Positions 10,071 through 17,935 of a stretch of 31,111 nt of DNA are shown here, in pieces. The position numbers and the translations under genes are program-made. The DNA lies in NCBI RefSeq assembly GCF_030651745.1, contig NZ_JAUSCC010000094.1:1-31111 (forward strand), in the 5' to 3' direction. Position 1 is the first letter of the stretch, and each line of letters starts with the position of its first letter. The stretch comes from Methylophaga sp. (GTDB taxonomy: Bacteria; Pseudomonadota; Gammaproteobacteria; Nitrosococcales; Methylophagaceae). The notes below the pieces were generated by a model that saw only the letters and a list, made by a program, of their open reading frames with translations, was not told the DNA's origin and searched no databases.

Positions 10071-12128
10071 TCAGGAATCCGACAATTCAGTCGTGGCGGC
10101 TTTGGTTTGATTTCTGCCAGATTGTTTTGCTAAATACATAGCTTTATCAGCCCGTTCCAGCAGTTGTTTACGTGTTTCTTTTCCGGTGACGGCCTCCGCC
10201 ACACCAATACTGATGGTGATATTTCCAGCTGTTTCAAAAACCACCGATTCAATATGTTTGCGCAATCGTTCGGCCAGTCCAAGTGCTTCTTGCAATGCGT
10301 TATGTGATGCCAAAACTACAAACTCTTCACCGCCCCAGCGGCCAAAAAAGTCACTGGCTCGCAGTTTTGACTGTACCTGCTCTGCTAATCCAGCTAACAC
10401 TTGATCACCCACGTCATGCCCATAACTATCGTTGACCGACTTAAAGTGATCCACATCAAACAATAAAATTGAACAAGGGTGACCATAACGTTCTGCGGCG
10501 GCAAGTTCCGTATCGATTGCCAGTTCCATACGGTATCGATTCCAGATTTTAGTCAAGGCATCGGTGTGGGCGATCTCTTTGAGTTGTTTATTCGCGCGTT
10601 GTAATTCTGTATTGAGTCGATTGATCTGGTGCACTGTAATCGCAACTGCCAGATCTTCAGCCAAATCCTGAGCGGCATTTTGCTCAGCGGTAGTCCACTG
10701 TTCGGCTTCATGCTCAACCGTTTCAATCCAAATTTGATCACTGTTTTCTGCTGCTGCATGCAAAGGATTCTGGGTTATTGTTTCCAGGATTTGTTTGTTG
10801 GCGATCCACCGATTCTGCACCTGTTTAGCTTGCCGGAATAACAGCAGCCAGCCAGATTGGCTTTGTTCGATAGGTAATGGGATGGCAAGTAAACCAGCCT
10901 GGTTCCGTAAGTCGACTAAACTGTTCAATGGACTATTTGATAATTGGTTACAAATCCAACACGGTTTCTGTCCAGAATGGTCAGTAAGCCAATTTCCAAC
11001 CATATCAATTTCATACGTATCCAGAGTTTCACCGATACATCTGACCTCGTCGCGATATAACAAAGCAATGCCACTGCAATGAAACAATTGCATCCAATCC
11101 CGACCGTATTTATCCAGTAATTTTGTCGGCTGAACCAGTTTGTCACGTTCTGCTGAAATCAATTCCCGGCTGTTTAACACATTTTCCAAGAACGATGCCT
11201 GTTGTCTGGCCTGCAATAAAAACATCCGTTGCGTTGCCATTTGTACCAGATTAAATGCCGCGTCACGTTCGGCTGGTGATATTTCAATCGCTGTAAAATG
11301 ATGACAAGTGATTATTCCCCATAATTGCTGCTCACCGGCAATCGCAATGGAAAGTGATGCCTCGACTTTTATCTGTCGCAGATACTGCTGATGCACTGGA
11401 GATAAAGCCCTGAGCATGCTTGATGTTAAATCCAGTGGCGGCTGATTGATTTCTTCACAAAGCGGTGTCAACGGCACGAGTTTGGCATTCACATCAGGGA
11501 CATTCCGTAGCGGATTAATCACATAACGGGCTCTGACGCTCAAAGGGATATCGCTGGCAGGAAACCGGTAATTCAATAAACTTCTGTCAGGATGACGACA
11601 TGCTTCAGCGATAGCGGTACGATGCCAGTGTGCATCAAACTGGCATAACAAAACCCGATCATAGCCAGTGACCGCCTGCACGCTCTGCACCAACATTTGC
11701 TGTAATGATTTAATCTCCTGAACCTGTGCCAACCGACTCAACCAGTCATTCACTATAGGCATCAAACGTTGTTCAGCAGATCGGGAAAGTGGCTCAAGTT
11801 CAACGACAATCGAATCACTGCTGCGATAAGCCATCACATAGAATCGTTGATACGAGCCGGCAACCTGACGATTGATTATTAACGCTGCGGATAAGCGTGT
11901 TGTTGCTGTGAGAGATTGCAGTAAACGCTGCTGTAATTTACCGCCCAGAATATCTCTAGGCGAAGATGCCAAAGCAGTCGCTACGGAAACCCCCAGTTTT
12001 TGCTGCAAGTTACTGCTGACTTGTAAAGTTTTTTGTAAACGATCATCAAAACGAATCAGACAACCGAAGGACTGAATACCTTCAATTTGCTTTGCAGGGT
12101 TTTGTTGACCTTCTGAAGTCGTCGCCAA
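10071..12128 (-). CDS. Phytochrome-like photosensor with diguanylate cyclase output (PAS-GAF-PHY-GGDEF), lacking the usual chromophore cysteines
   Basis: A 685-residue soluble protein. The N-terminal PAS-like region (about 14-115) starts with IEGIQSFG, matching the IPGxIQPHG segment of bacteriophytochromes. The GAF domain (about 135-305) has PASDIP at 190-195, SPVH with His246, and CHH at 275-277, all bilin-pocket positions. A PHY-like domain (about 325-500) and a GGDEF domain (about 520-675) follow, with active site GGEEF at 599-603 and inhibitory site RASD at 590-593. It should make cyclic di-GMP. No Cys sits at the biliverdin position (residue 7 is Gly) or before His246, and the PHY tongue lacks PRxSF. 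The start is a TTG with TTGGAAA upstream; no ATG or GTG lies further up in frame, though the frame is open back into the dksA-like gene. It follows the dksA-like gene by 76 bases. Confidence 0.85.
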   Translation of the reverse strand: MATTSEGQQNPAKQIEGIQSFGCLIRFDDRLQKTLQVSSNLQQKLGVSVATALASSPRDILGGKLQQRLLQSLTATTRLSAALIINRQVAGSYQRFYVMAYRSSDSIVVELEPLSRSAEQRLMPIVNDWLSRLAQVQEIKSLQQMLVQSVQAVTGYDRVLLCQFDAHWHRTAIAEACRHPDRSLLNYRFPASDIPLSVRARYVINPLRNVPDVNAKLVPLTPLCEEINQPPLDLTSSMLRALSPVHQQYLRQIKVEASLSIAIAGEQQLWGIITCHHFTAIEISPAERDAAFNLVQMATQRMFLLQARQQASFLENVLNSRELISAERDKLVQPTKLLDKYGRDWMQLFHCSGIALLYRDEVRCIGETLDTYEIDMVGNWLTDHSGQKPCWICNQLSNSPLNSLVDLRNQAGLLAIPLPIEQSQSGWLLLFRQAKQVQNRWIANKQILETITQNPLHAAAENSDQIWIETVEHEAEQWTTAEQNAAQDLAEDLAVAITVHQINRLNTELQRANKQLKEIAHTDALTKIWNRYRMELAIDTELAAAERYGHPCSILLFDVDHFKSVNDSYGHDVGDQVLAGLAEQVQSKLRASDFFGRWGGEEFVVLASHNALQEALGLAERLRKHIESVVFETAGNITISIGVAEAVTGKETRKQLLERADKAMYLAKQSGRNQTKAATTELSDS

Positions 12129-12204
12129 CGCGTATTTCCAATTCGTGATAGGACAGTATTGTATGGATGAAATTGTAGTCTTAAAGCAGTAATAAAACTG
12201 AAAA

Positions 12205-12534
12205 TCAATCGAAGGCCTTGTCTGCGCATTTTATACATCGTGTAACGGTTAGATCGAAGTTTAATTGTGCTTCACTGATGGCCTGATCGCACACATAACA
12301 AAAGCCAAAATCATCGTTATCAATACGGCGAAGTGCACCATCAATGGCCTGCAATTGAGCTTGTTTATGTTTAATGGCTTCTTGTTTTTTTATTTGCAAA
12401 TGAAACGATAACGCATCGAGTTGGGCTGGCTGGATTTCCACCAGCCTGGAGCTATCCACTTCATTATCGGTTAACAATACCAATTTAAGTTGCAATAACT
12501 TCTGCCGGTAGTTTTCCAGCTGCACAATATTCAT
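12205..12534 (-). CDS. Short TraR/DksA-family zinc-finger protein
   Basis: A 109-residue protein ending in a four-cysteine zinc finger (Cys79, Cys82, Cys100, Cys103; CYVC and CIKC) followed by a short tail. Ahead of it is a helical hairpin with the short-DksA pattern SSRLVEIQPAQLD and AIDGALRRIDNDDFGFCYVC. Family members bind the secondary channel of RNA polymerase and tune transcription, often with ppGpp. Full DksA is about 150 residues, so this is the short TraR/YbiI-like type, not the housekeeping DksA. I chose the ATG at 12532-12534; a TTG nine bases upstream is possible. It lies 23 bases after uspA, within the apparent sulP-uspA-dksA-like-phytochrome run. The coiled-coil tip differs from that of E. 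coli DksA. Confidence 0.85.
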   Translation of the reverse strand: MNIVQLENYRQKLLQLKLVLLTDNEVDSSRLVEIQPAQLDALSFHLQIKKQEAIKHKQAQLQAIDGALRRIDNDDFGFCYVCDQAISEAQLNFDLTVTRCIKCADKAFD

Positions 12535-12557
12535 TTGATTCAAGCGTTGTTTCTCAA

Positions 12558-13418
12558 CTAGCGAAGTAAGAGCAGCGGAATATCACTCATCCGCACCATT
12601 TTGGCTGTGTTACTGCCCACCAGAAACTGGCGGATACGTGAATGGCCGTATGCGCCCATCACCATCAAATCAATATTGTTGGCACGTTGATATTCATGAA
12701 GCGCCGGTTGAACAACGCCTTGTAACAAAGCAGTCGTAACTTCAAATCCCGCTGCAATAAGATGCTGTTTGGCTTTATCTAATTGAGACTGATGATTCGT
12801 ATCATCCTCGGCCACCATCGTTATATGGCATTCCAAACCTTTCAACAGATCACTTACGGCAACTTTTTCCAACGCTTTGGTGGCGGTTGAGCTGCCGTCA
12901 TAAGCAATCATAAAGCGCTGCGGAATATTAAATTCCGGCAAGGTAATCAGAATAGGTTTGGTTAATGCCCGAATCACATTCTCAAGATGACTGCCAAGAC
13001 TATGCGTTTCATTTTCATGGGCTTGTCCCTGACGACCTAACACCAAAACCCGGGTGTCTTGCTGCAGATCTGACAAGGTTTCCATCAGGCCGCCATGACG
13101 TTGATGGGTTGTCACGTTAATAGCGTGATGTTGCTGAGCTAAGACTCTGGCATCCTGCAAAATATTCTTGCCATGTTCCAAAGCCAGGCGGCTGCGTTTT
13201 TCATCGAGTTCAACCAACTCTTGCAGCAGATTTTCCCGACTTCCCAAACCGATATTGCCTGACAGATTTTTACTGTTTTCCGGTTTGGGATATTCGTTCT
13301 TATCCAATACATGCAATAAATCCAGCGGTGCTTGTAACTTGTCACTCACCCAGGCAGCAGCTTTACAGACCGCAGGTGAGGTTATTGAGCCATCGATACA
13401 GGCTATTATTTTTGTCAT
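12558..13418 (-). CDS. Tandem universal stress protein (two UspA domains)
   Basis: A 286-residue cytosolic protein of two Usp domains in tandem, beginning KIIACIDGS and, in the second half, RFMIAYDGSSTA. The second domain has a complete ATP-binding motif, GAYGHSRIRQFLVGS (G-x2-G-x9-G-S). The first has GRQG and then GS after ten residues, slightly off the consensus. Such proteins bind ATP and are induced by starvation and stress, but the exact job is unknown. The ATG at 13416-13418 has AGAAGGGAA directly upstream. It sits 18 bases after sulP, and SulP-Usp pairs recur in bacteria, so it may serve the transporter. Confidence 0.9.
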   Translation of the reverse strand: MTKIIACIDGSITSPAVCKAAAWVSDKLQAPLDLLHVLDKNEYPKPENSKNLSGNIGLGSRENLLQELVELDEKRSRLALEHGKNILQDARVLAQQHHAINVTTHQRHGGLMETLSDLQQDTRVLVLGRQGQAHENETHSLGSHLENVIRALTKPILITLPEFNIPQRFMIAYDGSSTATKALEKVAVSDLLKGLECHITMVAEDDTNHQSQLDKAKQHLIAAGFEVTTALLQGVVQPALHEYQRANNIDLMVMGAYGHSRIRQFLVGSNTAKMVRMSDIPLLLLR

Positions 13419-13436
13419 TTCCCTTCTCTCTTCTGC

Positions 13437-14927
13437 TTAGTGGCCGGCGAGCATTTTTTCAACTTCTTCCGGCTTATCGTGCACACCAAATCTGTCGACA
13501 ATAGTGGCGGTGGCGGCATTCATGCCAACCAGTTCAACCTCTGTACCTTCACGACGGAATTTGACCACGACCTTATCCAATACAGAGACCGAGGTAATAT
13601 CCCAAAAGTGAGCATGGCTTAAATCAATTACAACTTTTTCCAGCGCTTCTTTGAAATCAAATGCGGCAGCAAATTTATCCGCTGAAGCAAAGAAGATCTG
13701 TCCTCTGACTTCATAACGGCGTTGATTATCCTGTTCACTAAAATCACTTTTCACCACCATAAAGTGAGCCACTTTATTGGCAAAGAACAAGGCTGCCAGC
13801 AATACACCGACAAATACCCCTAACGCCAGATTATGTGTAATCACCACAACCAGTACGGTCATCACCATCACGATGTTTGTCGACAATGGATGTTTCTTTA
13901 AATCGCGAATAGACGTCCACGAAAAAGTACCAATGGATACCATAATCATCACTGCGACCAGCGCTGCCATCGGGATCTGTACCAGTAAATCATCTAATAC
14001 CAGCACCATAAACAACAGGAATAAACCGGCAGTCATTGTCGATAAACGGCCTCTACCACCGGATTTGATATTGATAATCGATTGACCAATCATCGCACAA
14101 CCGGCCATACCACCTAATAAACCAGAACCAATATTGGCAACACCCTGGCCTTTACATTCACGATTTTTATCACTTGAGGTATCGGTTAAATCATCGACGA
14201 TGGTCGCTGTCATCATTGATTCCAGCAAGCCGACCACCGCTAACGCCATGGCATAAGGAAAAATGATTGTCAGCGTTTCAAAATTTAACGGCACATCCGG
14301 CCATAAGAAAATAGGCAGCGTATCAGGCAAATCCCCCATATCACCCACGGTTCGAATATCGATATTGAACATCACCGCCACCACGGTCAGCACAATAATA
14401 GTCACTAACGGCGAGGGCAATAAACGGCCGACTTTTGGCACATATGGAAATAGATAGATGATAGCCAAGCCCGCAGCGGTCATAGCATAGACATGCCAAG
14501 TAACATTAGTCAGTTCTGGCAATTGCGCCATAAAAATCAAAATAGCCAATGCGTTTACAAAGCCAGTGACGACTGAGCGGGAAACAAACCGCATCAAATT
14601 TCCAAGCTTTAAATAGCCCATCACAATCTGAATCACACCGGTAAGCAATGTTGCTGCTAACAGGTACTCCAGACCATGCTCTTTGACCAGCGTCACCATC
14701 AATACTGCCATTGCTGCTGTCGCGGCTGAAATCATACCTGGCCGACCACCGACGATTGAGATAATCACAGCAATACAGAAGGAGGCATATAAACCGACTT
14801 TTGGATCGACACCGGCAATAATAGAAAAAGCAATGGCTTCGGGAATCAGTGCCAAGGCCACCACAATACCGGCAATCAAATCACCACGGATATTGGAAAA
14901 CCAGTCTCGTTTAAGGTTTTGCAACAT
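13437..14927 (-). CDS. SulP/SLC26-family anion transporter with STAS domain
   Basis: Inner-membrane transporter of 496 residues. The SulP signature [20 protein letters not shown] opens the membrane domain. About a dozen hydrophobic segments follow up to around residue 400, and a cytosolic STAS domain (about 405-496) ends the protein, with [20 protein letters not shown] as its core. The family moves sulfate, bicarbonate or other anions; bicarbonate uptake (BicA-like) and sulfate uptake are both possible, and the sequence does not decide. I chose the ATG at 14925-14927 because AGGAAG lies seven bases upstream; a TTG 21 bases further up would precede that site. It begins the sulP-uspA-dksA-like-phytochrome run. 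Confidence 0.9.
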   Translation of the reverse strand: MLQNLKRDWFSNIRGDLIAGIVVALALIPEAIAFSIIAGVDPKVGLYASFCIAVIISIVGGRPGMISAATAAMAVLMVTLVKEHGLEYLLAATLLTGVIQIVMGYLKLGNLMRFVSRSVVTGFVNALAILIFMAQLPELTNVTWHVYAMTAAGLAIIYLFPYVPKVGRLLPSPLVTIIVLTVVAVMFNIDIRTVGDMGDLPDTLPIFLWPDVPLNFETLTIIFPYAMALAVVGLLESMMTATIVDDLTDTSSDKNRECKGQGVANIGSGLLGGMAGCAMIGQSIINIKSGGRGRLSTMTAGLFLLFMVLVLDDLLVQIPMAALVAVMIMVSIGTFSWTSIRDLKKHPLSTNIVMVMTVLVVVITHNLALGVFVGVLLAALFFANKVAHFMVVKSDFSEQDNQRRYEVRGQIFFASADKFAAAFDFKEALEKVVIDLSHAHFWDITSVSVLDKVVVKFRREGTEVELVGMNAATATIVDRFGVHDKPEEVEKMLAGH

Positions 14928-15288
14928 TAATTCGCTTCCTGTGTTCAAGGGAATTTTTAAAGAGTATTGCCAGGCTAAGTGACCATTTGATGTCGACTAG
15001 CTTCAAACTAACTATTGGTTATGACTTCGCACAACCGCATTGTTGGTGGCAAGTGATGTATAAAACATCCAGACCTGAGAAGGCCCATTTGAGGAGGTGT
15101 ACTAGGGTGGACTAAGTATCACGATGCGGCAGGTTGCTTGTCTGAAAAATGGGCCAATATACAGTAATTTGCTTTGCCCTCAAAACTTTGGCGAAAAGTT
15201 CATCATTAAAATAGTGTTTTCATGTGCCAGATTTTATAACGGTTTGAATGCTACAATCAGCCCCCTAAATTCTGCTACGGAGGATTAT
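14928..15288. other. 361-base intergenic region between divergent sulP and the mechanosensitive channel gene
   Basis: No convincing gene lies here. It must hold the promoters of both flanking genes. On the plus strand TGCTACAAT (about 15249-15257) is an extended -10 candidate for the channel gene. A perfect 9-base inverted repeat, GGCCCATTT at 15082-15090 and AAATGGGCC at 15147-15155, spans a 56-base interval. A GAGGAGGT ribosome-binding-like sequence near 15091 is followed only by a two-codon frame. An in-frame extension of the channel gene back to an ATG at 15124 exists but lacks a ribosome binding site and family similarity. Confidence 0.6.
15278..15283 (+). promoter_or_regulatory. Ribosome binding site that fixes the GTG start of the channel gene
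   Basis: CGGAGG lies five bases before GTG at 15289, whereas the longer reading from ATG 15124 has no such site. This decides the start of the downstream YbdG-type gene. Confidence 0.75.
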
Positions 15289-16578
15289 GTGGAAAGCTAT
15301 TACCTGTTAATCGATTGGTTAGAAAATTATCCTCATCTATATACTGTTGTTGGCCTTGTGTTGCTGCTCCATATTGCCTGGATAGCAAACTGGTTGGTCA
15401 AACGGATTTTAGTTCGTGGCGTCTATCGCATTCTCAAAAACAGTCACTTAGGCCGGTATTCCTCTTTAGCGGACTCGCCGTTTATCAGACGTATGGCCAA
15501 TATCGTTCCGGCCATTATCCTGTCTGCTGGTATTGTCATTATTCCGAATATTTCCGATGCCGCGGTTACCGTGGTGCAGAATGTTTCCACGGCATTTATC
15601 ATTTTGACCATCTCACTGGGATTAGGCAGTCTGCTGACCATTGTCAATGATGCCTATAGCAAACGTCCGGATGCACATCTGAAACCTATCAAAGGTTATA
15701 TCCAGGTTCTCAAGATCGCCATATTTGCGATTGCCACCATATTGATAATTGCTTCACTGATTGACCGTTCTCCACTGATTTTATTATCAGGGCTGGGAGC
15801 AATGGCCGCGGTACTGTTATTGATATTTCAGGATACCTTGTTGTCACTGGTGGCCAGTGTGCAGATAAATTCCAATGACTTAATTCGTGTCGGCGACTGG
15901 ATTGAAATGGCACCACTCAATGCAGACGGTGATGTTATTGATATCGCTTTGCACACCGTTAAGATACAAAACTGGGATAAAACCATCAGTGTCATTCCGA
16001 CCAAACGTTTCCTGACCGATCCGTTTAAAAACTGGCGCGGTATGCAGGAATCCGGCGGCCGTCGTATTAAACGCAGTATTTTGATTGACCAGCAAAGTAT
16101 TCACTTTTTGTCAGATGATGAACGGAAAAAACTGCACCGTTTCAGCCTGATGGATAATTATTTACAGCAAAAACAAAAAGATATTGATGAGTGGAATCAA
16201 CAATTGGCTGATTGGGGCAAAGAGCCGGTCAACACCCGTCGAATCACCAATATCGGAAGCTTCCGGGCATATGTAAATAATTATCTGAAAAATCATCCGA
16301 GTATCCATCAGAGCTACACTTTGATGTCTCGGCAACTTGAGCCAACCGCCAACGGTCTGCCTTTAGAGATTTATTGTTTTACCAACACCACCAATTGGAT
16401 TGAATACGAAGGCATTGCTTCGGATATTTTTGATCATCTGCTGGCCATTTTGCCGGAATTTGGTTTGCGGGTATTTCAGCAACCGAATGGTTTTGATATG
16501 CGTGAATTAAGACCGCAACCCTTGCCAAAACAAGATCCAGATATCAGTCCGGCATTAGGTGATACACCCAACAAATAA
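15289..16578 (+). CDS. MscS-family mechanosensitive channel, YbdG type
   Basis: Inner-membrane channel of 429 residues from the GTG at 15289. It opens with about five transmembrane segments. The pore-lining MscS helix is at about residues 165-190, with LLSGLGAMAAVLLLIFQD, and the beta domain follows with NDLIRVGDWIEM, DGDVIDIALHTVKIQNWD and SFK/PFKNW-type blocks. The cytosolic part carries SGGRRIKRSI, TNIGSFRAYVNNYL, RQLEPTANGLPLEIY and FGLRVFQQP. These blocks match E. coli YbdG (415 residues) almost throughout, including the insertion with DEWNQQ. YbdG gates on osmotic downshift with small conductance. It is the first of two genes on the plus strand; the transporter gene follows at 52 bases. 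Confidence 0.9.
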   Translation: MESYYLLIDWLENYPHLYTVVGLVLLLHIAWIANWLVKRILVRGVYRILKNSHLGRYSSLADSPFIRRMANIVPAIILSAGIVIIPNISDAAVTVVQNVSTAFIILTISLGLGSLLTIVNDAYSKRPDAHLKPIKGYIQVLKIAIFAIATILIIASLIDRSPLILLSGLGAMAAVLLLIFQDTLLSLVASVQINSNDLIRVGDWIEMAPLNADGDVIDIALHTVKIQNWDKTISVIPTKRFLTDPFKNWRGMQESGGRRIKRSILIDQQSIHFLSDDERKKLHRFSLMDNYLQQKQKDIDEWNQQLADWGKEPVNTRRITNIGSFRAYVNNYLKNHPSIHQSYTLMSRQLEPTANGLPLEIYCFTNTTNWIEYEGIASDIFDHLLAILPEFGLRVFQQPNGFDMRELRPQPLPKQDPDISPALGDTPNK

Positions 16579-16630
16579 TAATTGCAGCTTGATAATGTAA
16601 CCCTCTCTTTGCTTAATCAAAGGAAGCTGA

Positions 16631-17863
16631 TTGACCGTCAAAATGGATAAAGAACCCGCTATCAGTACCCACAATGTGGCACAACTTATTCTGCTTTTAG
16701 CGGGATTAACCGCTATCGCCCCACTGGCAATTGATGCCTATTTGCCTGCCATGCCATTAATGGCTTCCGAATTTGCAGTCAGTATTCATGCAATTGAATT
16801 ATCCCTCAGCTTGTTTCTGGCCGGATTTGCTGTTGGCCAATTGGCGGGTGGCCCCTTGTCAGATCACTTTGGCCGCAGACGTATCATCTTTATTGGCCTG
16901 TTTTTATTTTGCATTGCCAGTATGGGCATCGTGCTCAGCCATACTCTGCATGGTTTATGGTTATGGCGAATCATTCAGGCCATTGGTGGTGGCATGGCGA
17001 TCGTCAACTCCTCAGCAGTAATTCGCGATATCAGTAGTGGCCGGGACAGTGCACGTTATTTATCACATATGGCAATTATCATGATGATTGCGCCGCTGGT
17101 CGCCCCCTTAATCGGCATGATTTGTCTGCACTTAGCTGGCTGGCATTCTATTTTTATTGTGTTGTTTATCTATGCACTGGTAATCGGACTGCTGCTATAT
17201 CGTTTATTGCCGGAAACGCGCGTTCAACCGGCCCAGGCAACCACTGCCCTGCGCCGCTATATCGAAGTACTGACGCATCGTAAAGCCTTGGCTTACCTGG
17301 CGGCGCAAAGTTTTACCTATGGTGGACTGTTTAGCTTTATTACCGCATCACCTTCAGTTTATATGGTGTATTTCGGTGTTTCGGCTTCTGTTTATCCACT
17401 GTTATTCGGCATCAATGTATTAATGATGATTGTGGTTAATCGTATTAATGTCCGGCTGTTACATTTCTACGACCCGCCATGTCTATTAAGACTGGGGCAA
17501 ATCCTGCAAGTCATTACCGGGATAATCATGCTGCTGTATATCCTGATCATCCCCGCTCCCGCTTTGAGCCTGATTGTCATAGGCATCATGATATTTATTG
17601 GTTGTCAGGCGTTGATTGTGTCAAATGCCGTGGCCAGTACTGTGGAGTTTTTCCCGCGTAGCAGTGCCACCGCTACCGCAGTACTAGGTTCGTTTGGCTT
17701 TTTATCAGGTGCGGCCAGTGGATTACTGGTCAGTTCTTTGGGAGATGGCAGCCTGTGGCCGATGATTAGTGTAATGAGTGGTTGTGCCATCGCCGGATTA
17801 GTGATCAAAACCCTGATTTTACGCAGTTGCCGACCGAAACAAACGGAACAGAACGGCTGTTAA
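16631..17863 (+). CDS. Bcr/CflA-type multidrug transporter (MFS, 12-TM DHA1)
   Basis: Inner-membrane proton-coupled drug exporter of 410 residues with twelve predicted membrane segments. Bcr/CflA traits are APLAIDAYLPAMP in the first helix (residues 30-42) and motif A GPLSDHFGRRR at 74-84. The DHA1 motif C-like segment APLVAPLIGM is in helix five, and a central loop with LLPETR is typical of this branch. Substrates of relatives include bicyclomycin, chloramphenicol and sulfonamides, but they cannot be assigned here. The start is a TTG at 16631 with AGGAAG four bases upstream; the ATG at 16643 is too far from that site. It may be cotranscribed with the channel gene. The efflux operon begins 72 bases downstream. 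Confidence 0.88.
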   Translation: MTVKMDKEPAISTHNVAQLILLLAGLTAIAPLAIDAYLPAMPLMASEFAVSIHAIELSLSLFLAGFAVGQLAGGPLSDHFGRRRIIFIGLFLFCIASMGIVLSHTLHGLWLWRIIQAIGGGMAIVNSSAVIRDISSGRDSARYLSHMAIIMMIAPLVAPLIGMICLHLAGWHSIFIVLFIYALVIGLLLYRLLPETRVQPAQATTALRRYIEVLTHRKALAYLAAQSFTYGGLFSFITASPSVYMVYFGVSASVYPLLFGINVLMMIVVNRINVRLLHFYDPPCLLRLGQILQVITGIIMLLYILIIPAPALSLIVIGIMIFIGCQALIVSNAVASTVEFFPRSSATATAVLGSFGFLSGAASGLLVSSLGDGSLWPMISVMSGCAIAGLVIKTLILRSCRPKQTEQNGC

Positions 17864-17876
17864 CCTTGCATTAACC
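17860..17876 (+). promoter_or_regulatory. Direct repeat TTAACC-N5-TTAACC, candidate OmpR-type regulator box
   Basis: Two perfect TTAACC hexamers at 17860-17865 and 17871-17876 are separated by TTGCA, giving an 11-base period. OmpR/PhoB-family winged-helix regulators typically bind two hexamers in tandem at this spacing, one helical turn apart. The repeat covers the expected -35 region of the promoter of the following efflux operon, which encodes just such a regulator. The first copy overlaps the stop codon of the transporter gene. No third copy is seen at the next 11-base step on either side. Binding and autoregulation are inference. Confidence 0.5.
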
Positions 17877-17886
17877 CCCGAGCCAC

Positions 17887-17892
17887 TATATT
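17887..17892 (+). promoter_or_regulatory. -10 box candidate of the efflux operon
   Basis: TATATT matches five of six positions of the -10 consensus. Its -35 at 17-base spacing (CCTTGC) is poor, as expected of an activator-dependent promoter, and is covered by the direct repeat just upstream. Transcription would start near 17899, about 37 bases before the chosen GTG. Confidence 0.4.
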
Positions 17893-17935
17893 GGCGCTCA
17901 CATTGACACCCATTTCATATGGAGCGCGATATCAG

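Noticed and set aside
12129..12204. In-frame upstream codons of the phytochrome gene including a TGT (Cys) codon
   Set aside because: No ATG, GTG or TTG start lies above it, and the Cys would be about 30 residues from the IQPHG-like glycine instead of 15.
12056..12238. Sixty-codon minus-strand frame across the phytochrome start, considered as a frameshifted N-terminus with the missing cysteine
   Set aside because: Its translation has no cysteine and no phytochrome-like pattern, so a simple frameshift does not restore the attachment site.
15124..15288. N-terminal extension of the mechanosensitive channel from ATG 15124
   Set aside because: There is no ribosome binding site, and the 55 extra residues do not resemble YbdG; CGGAGG before GTG 15289 is far better.
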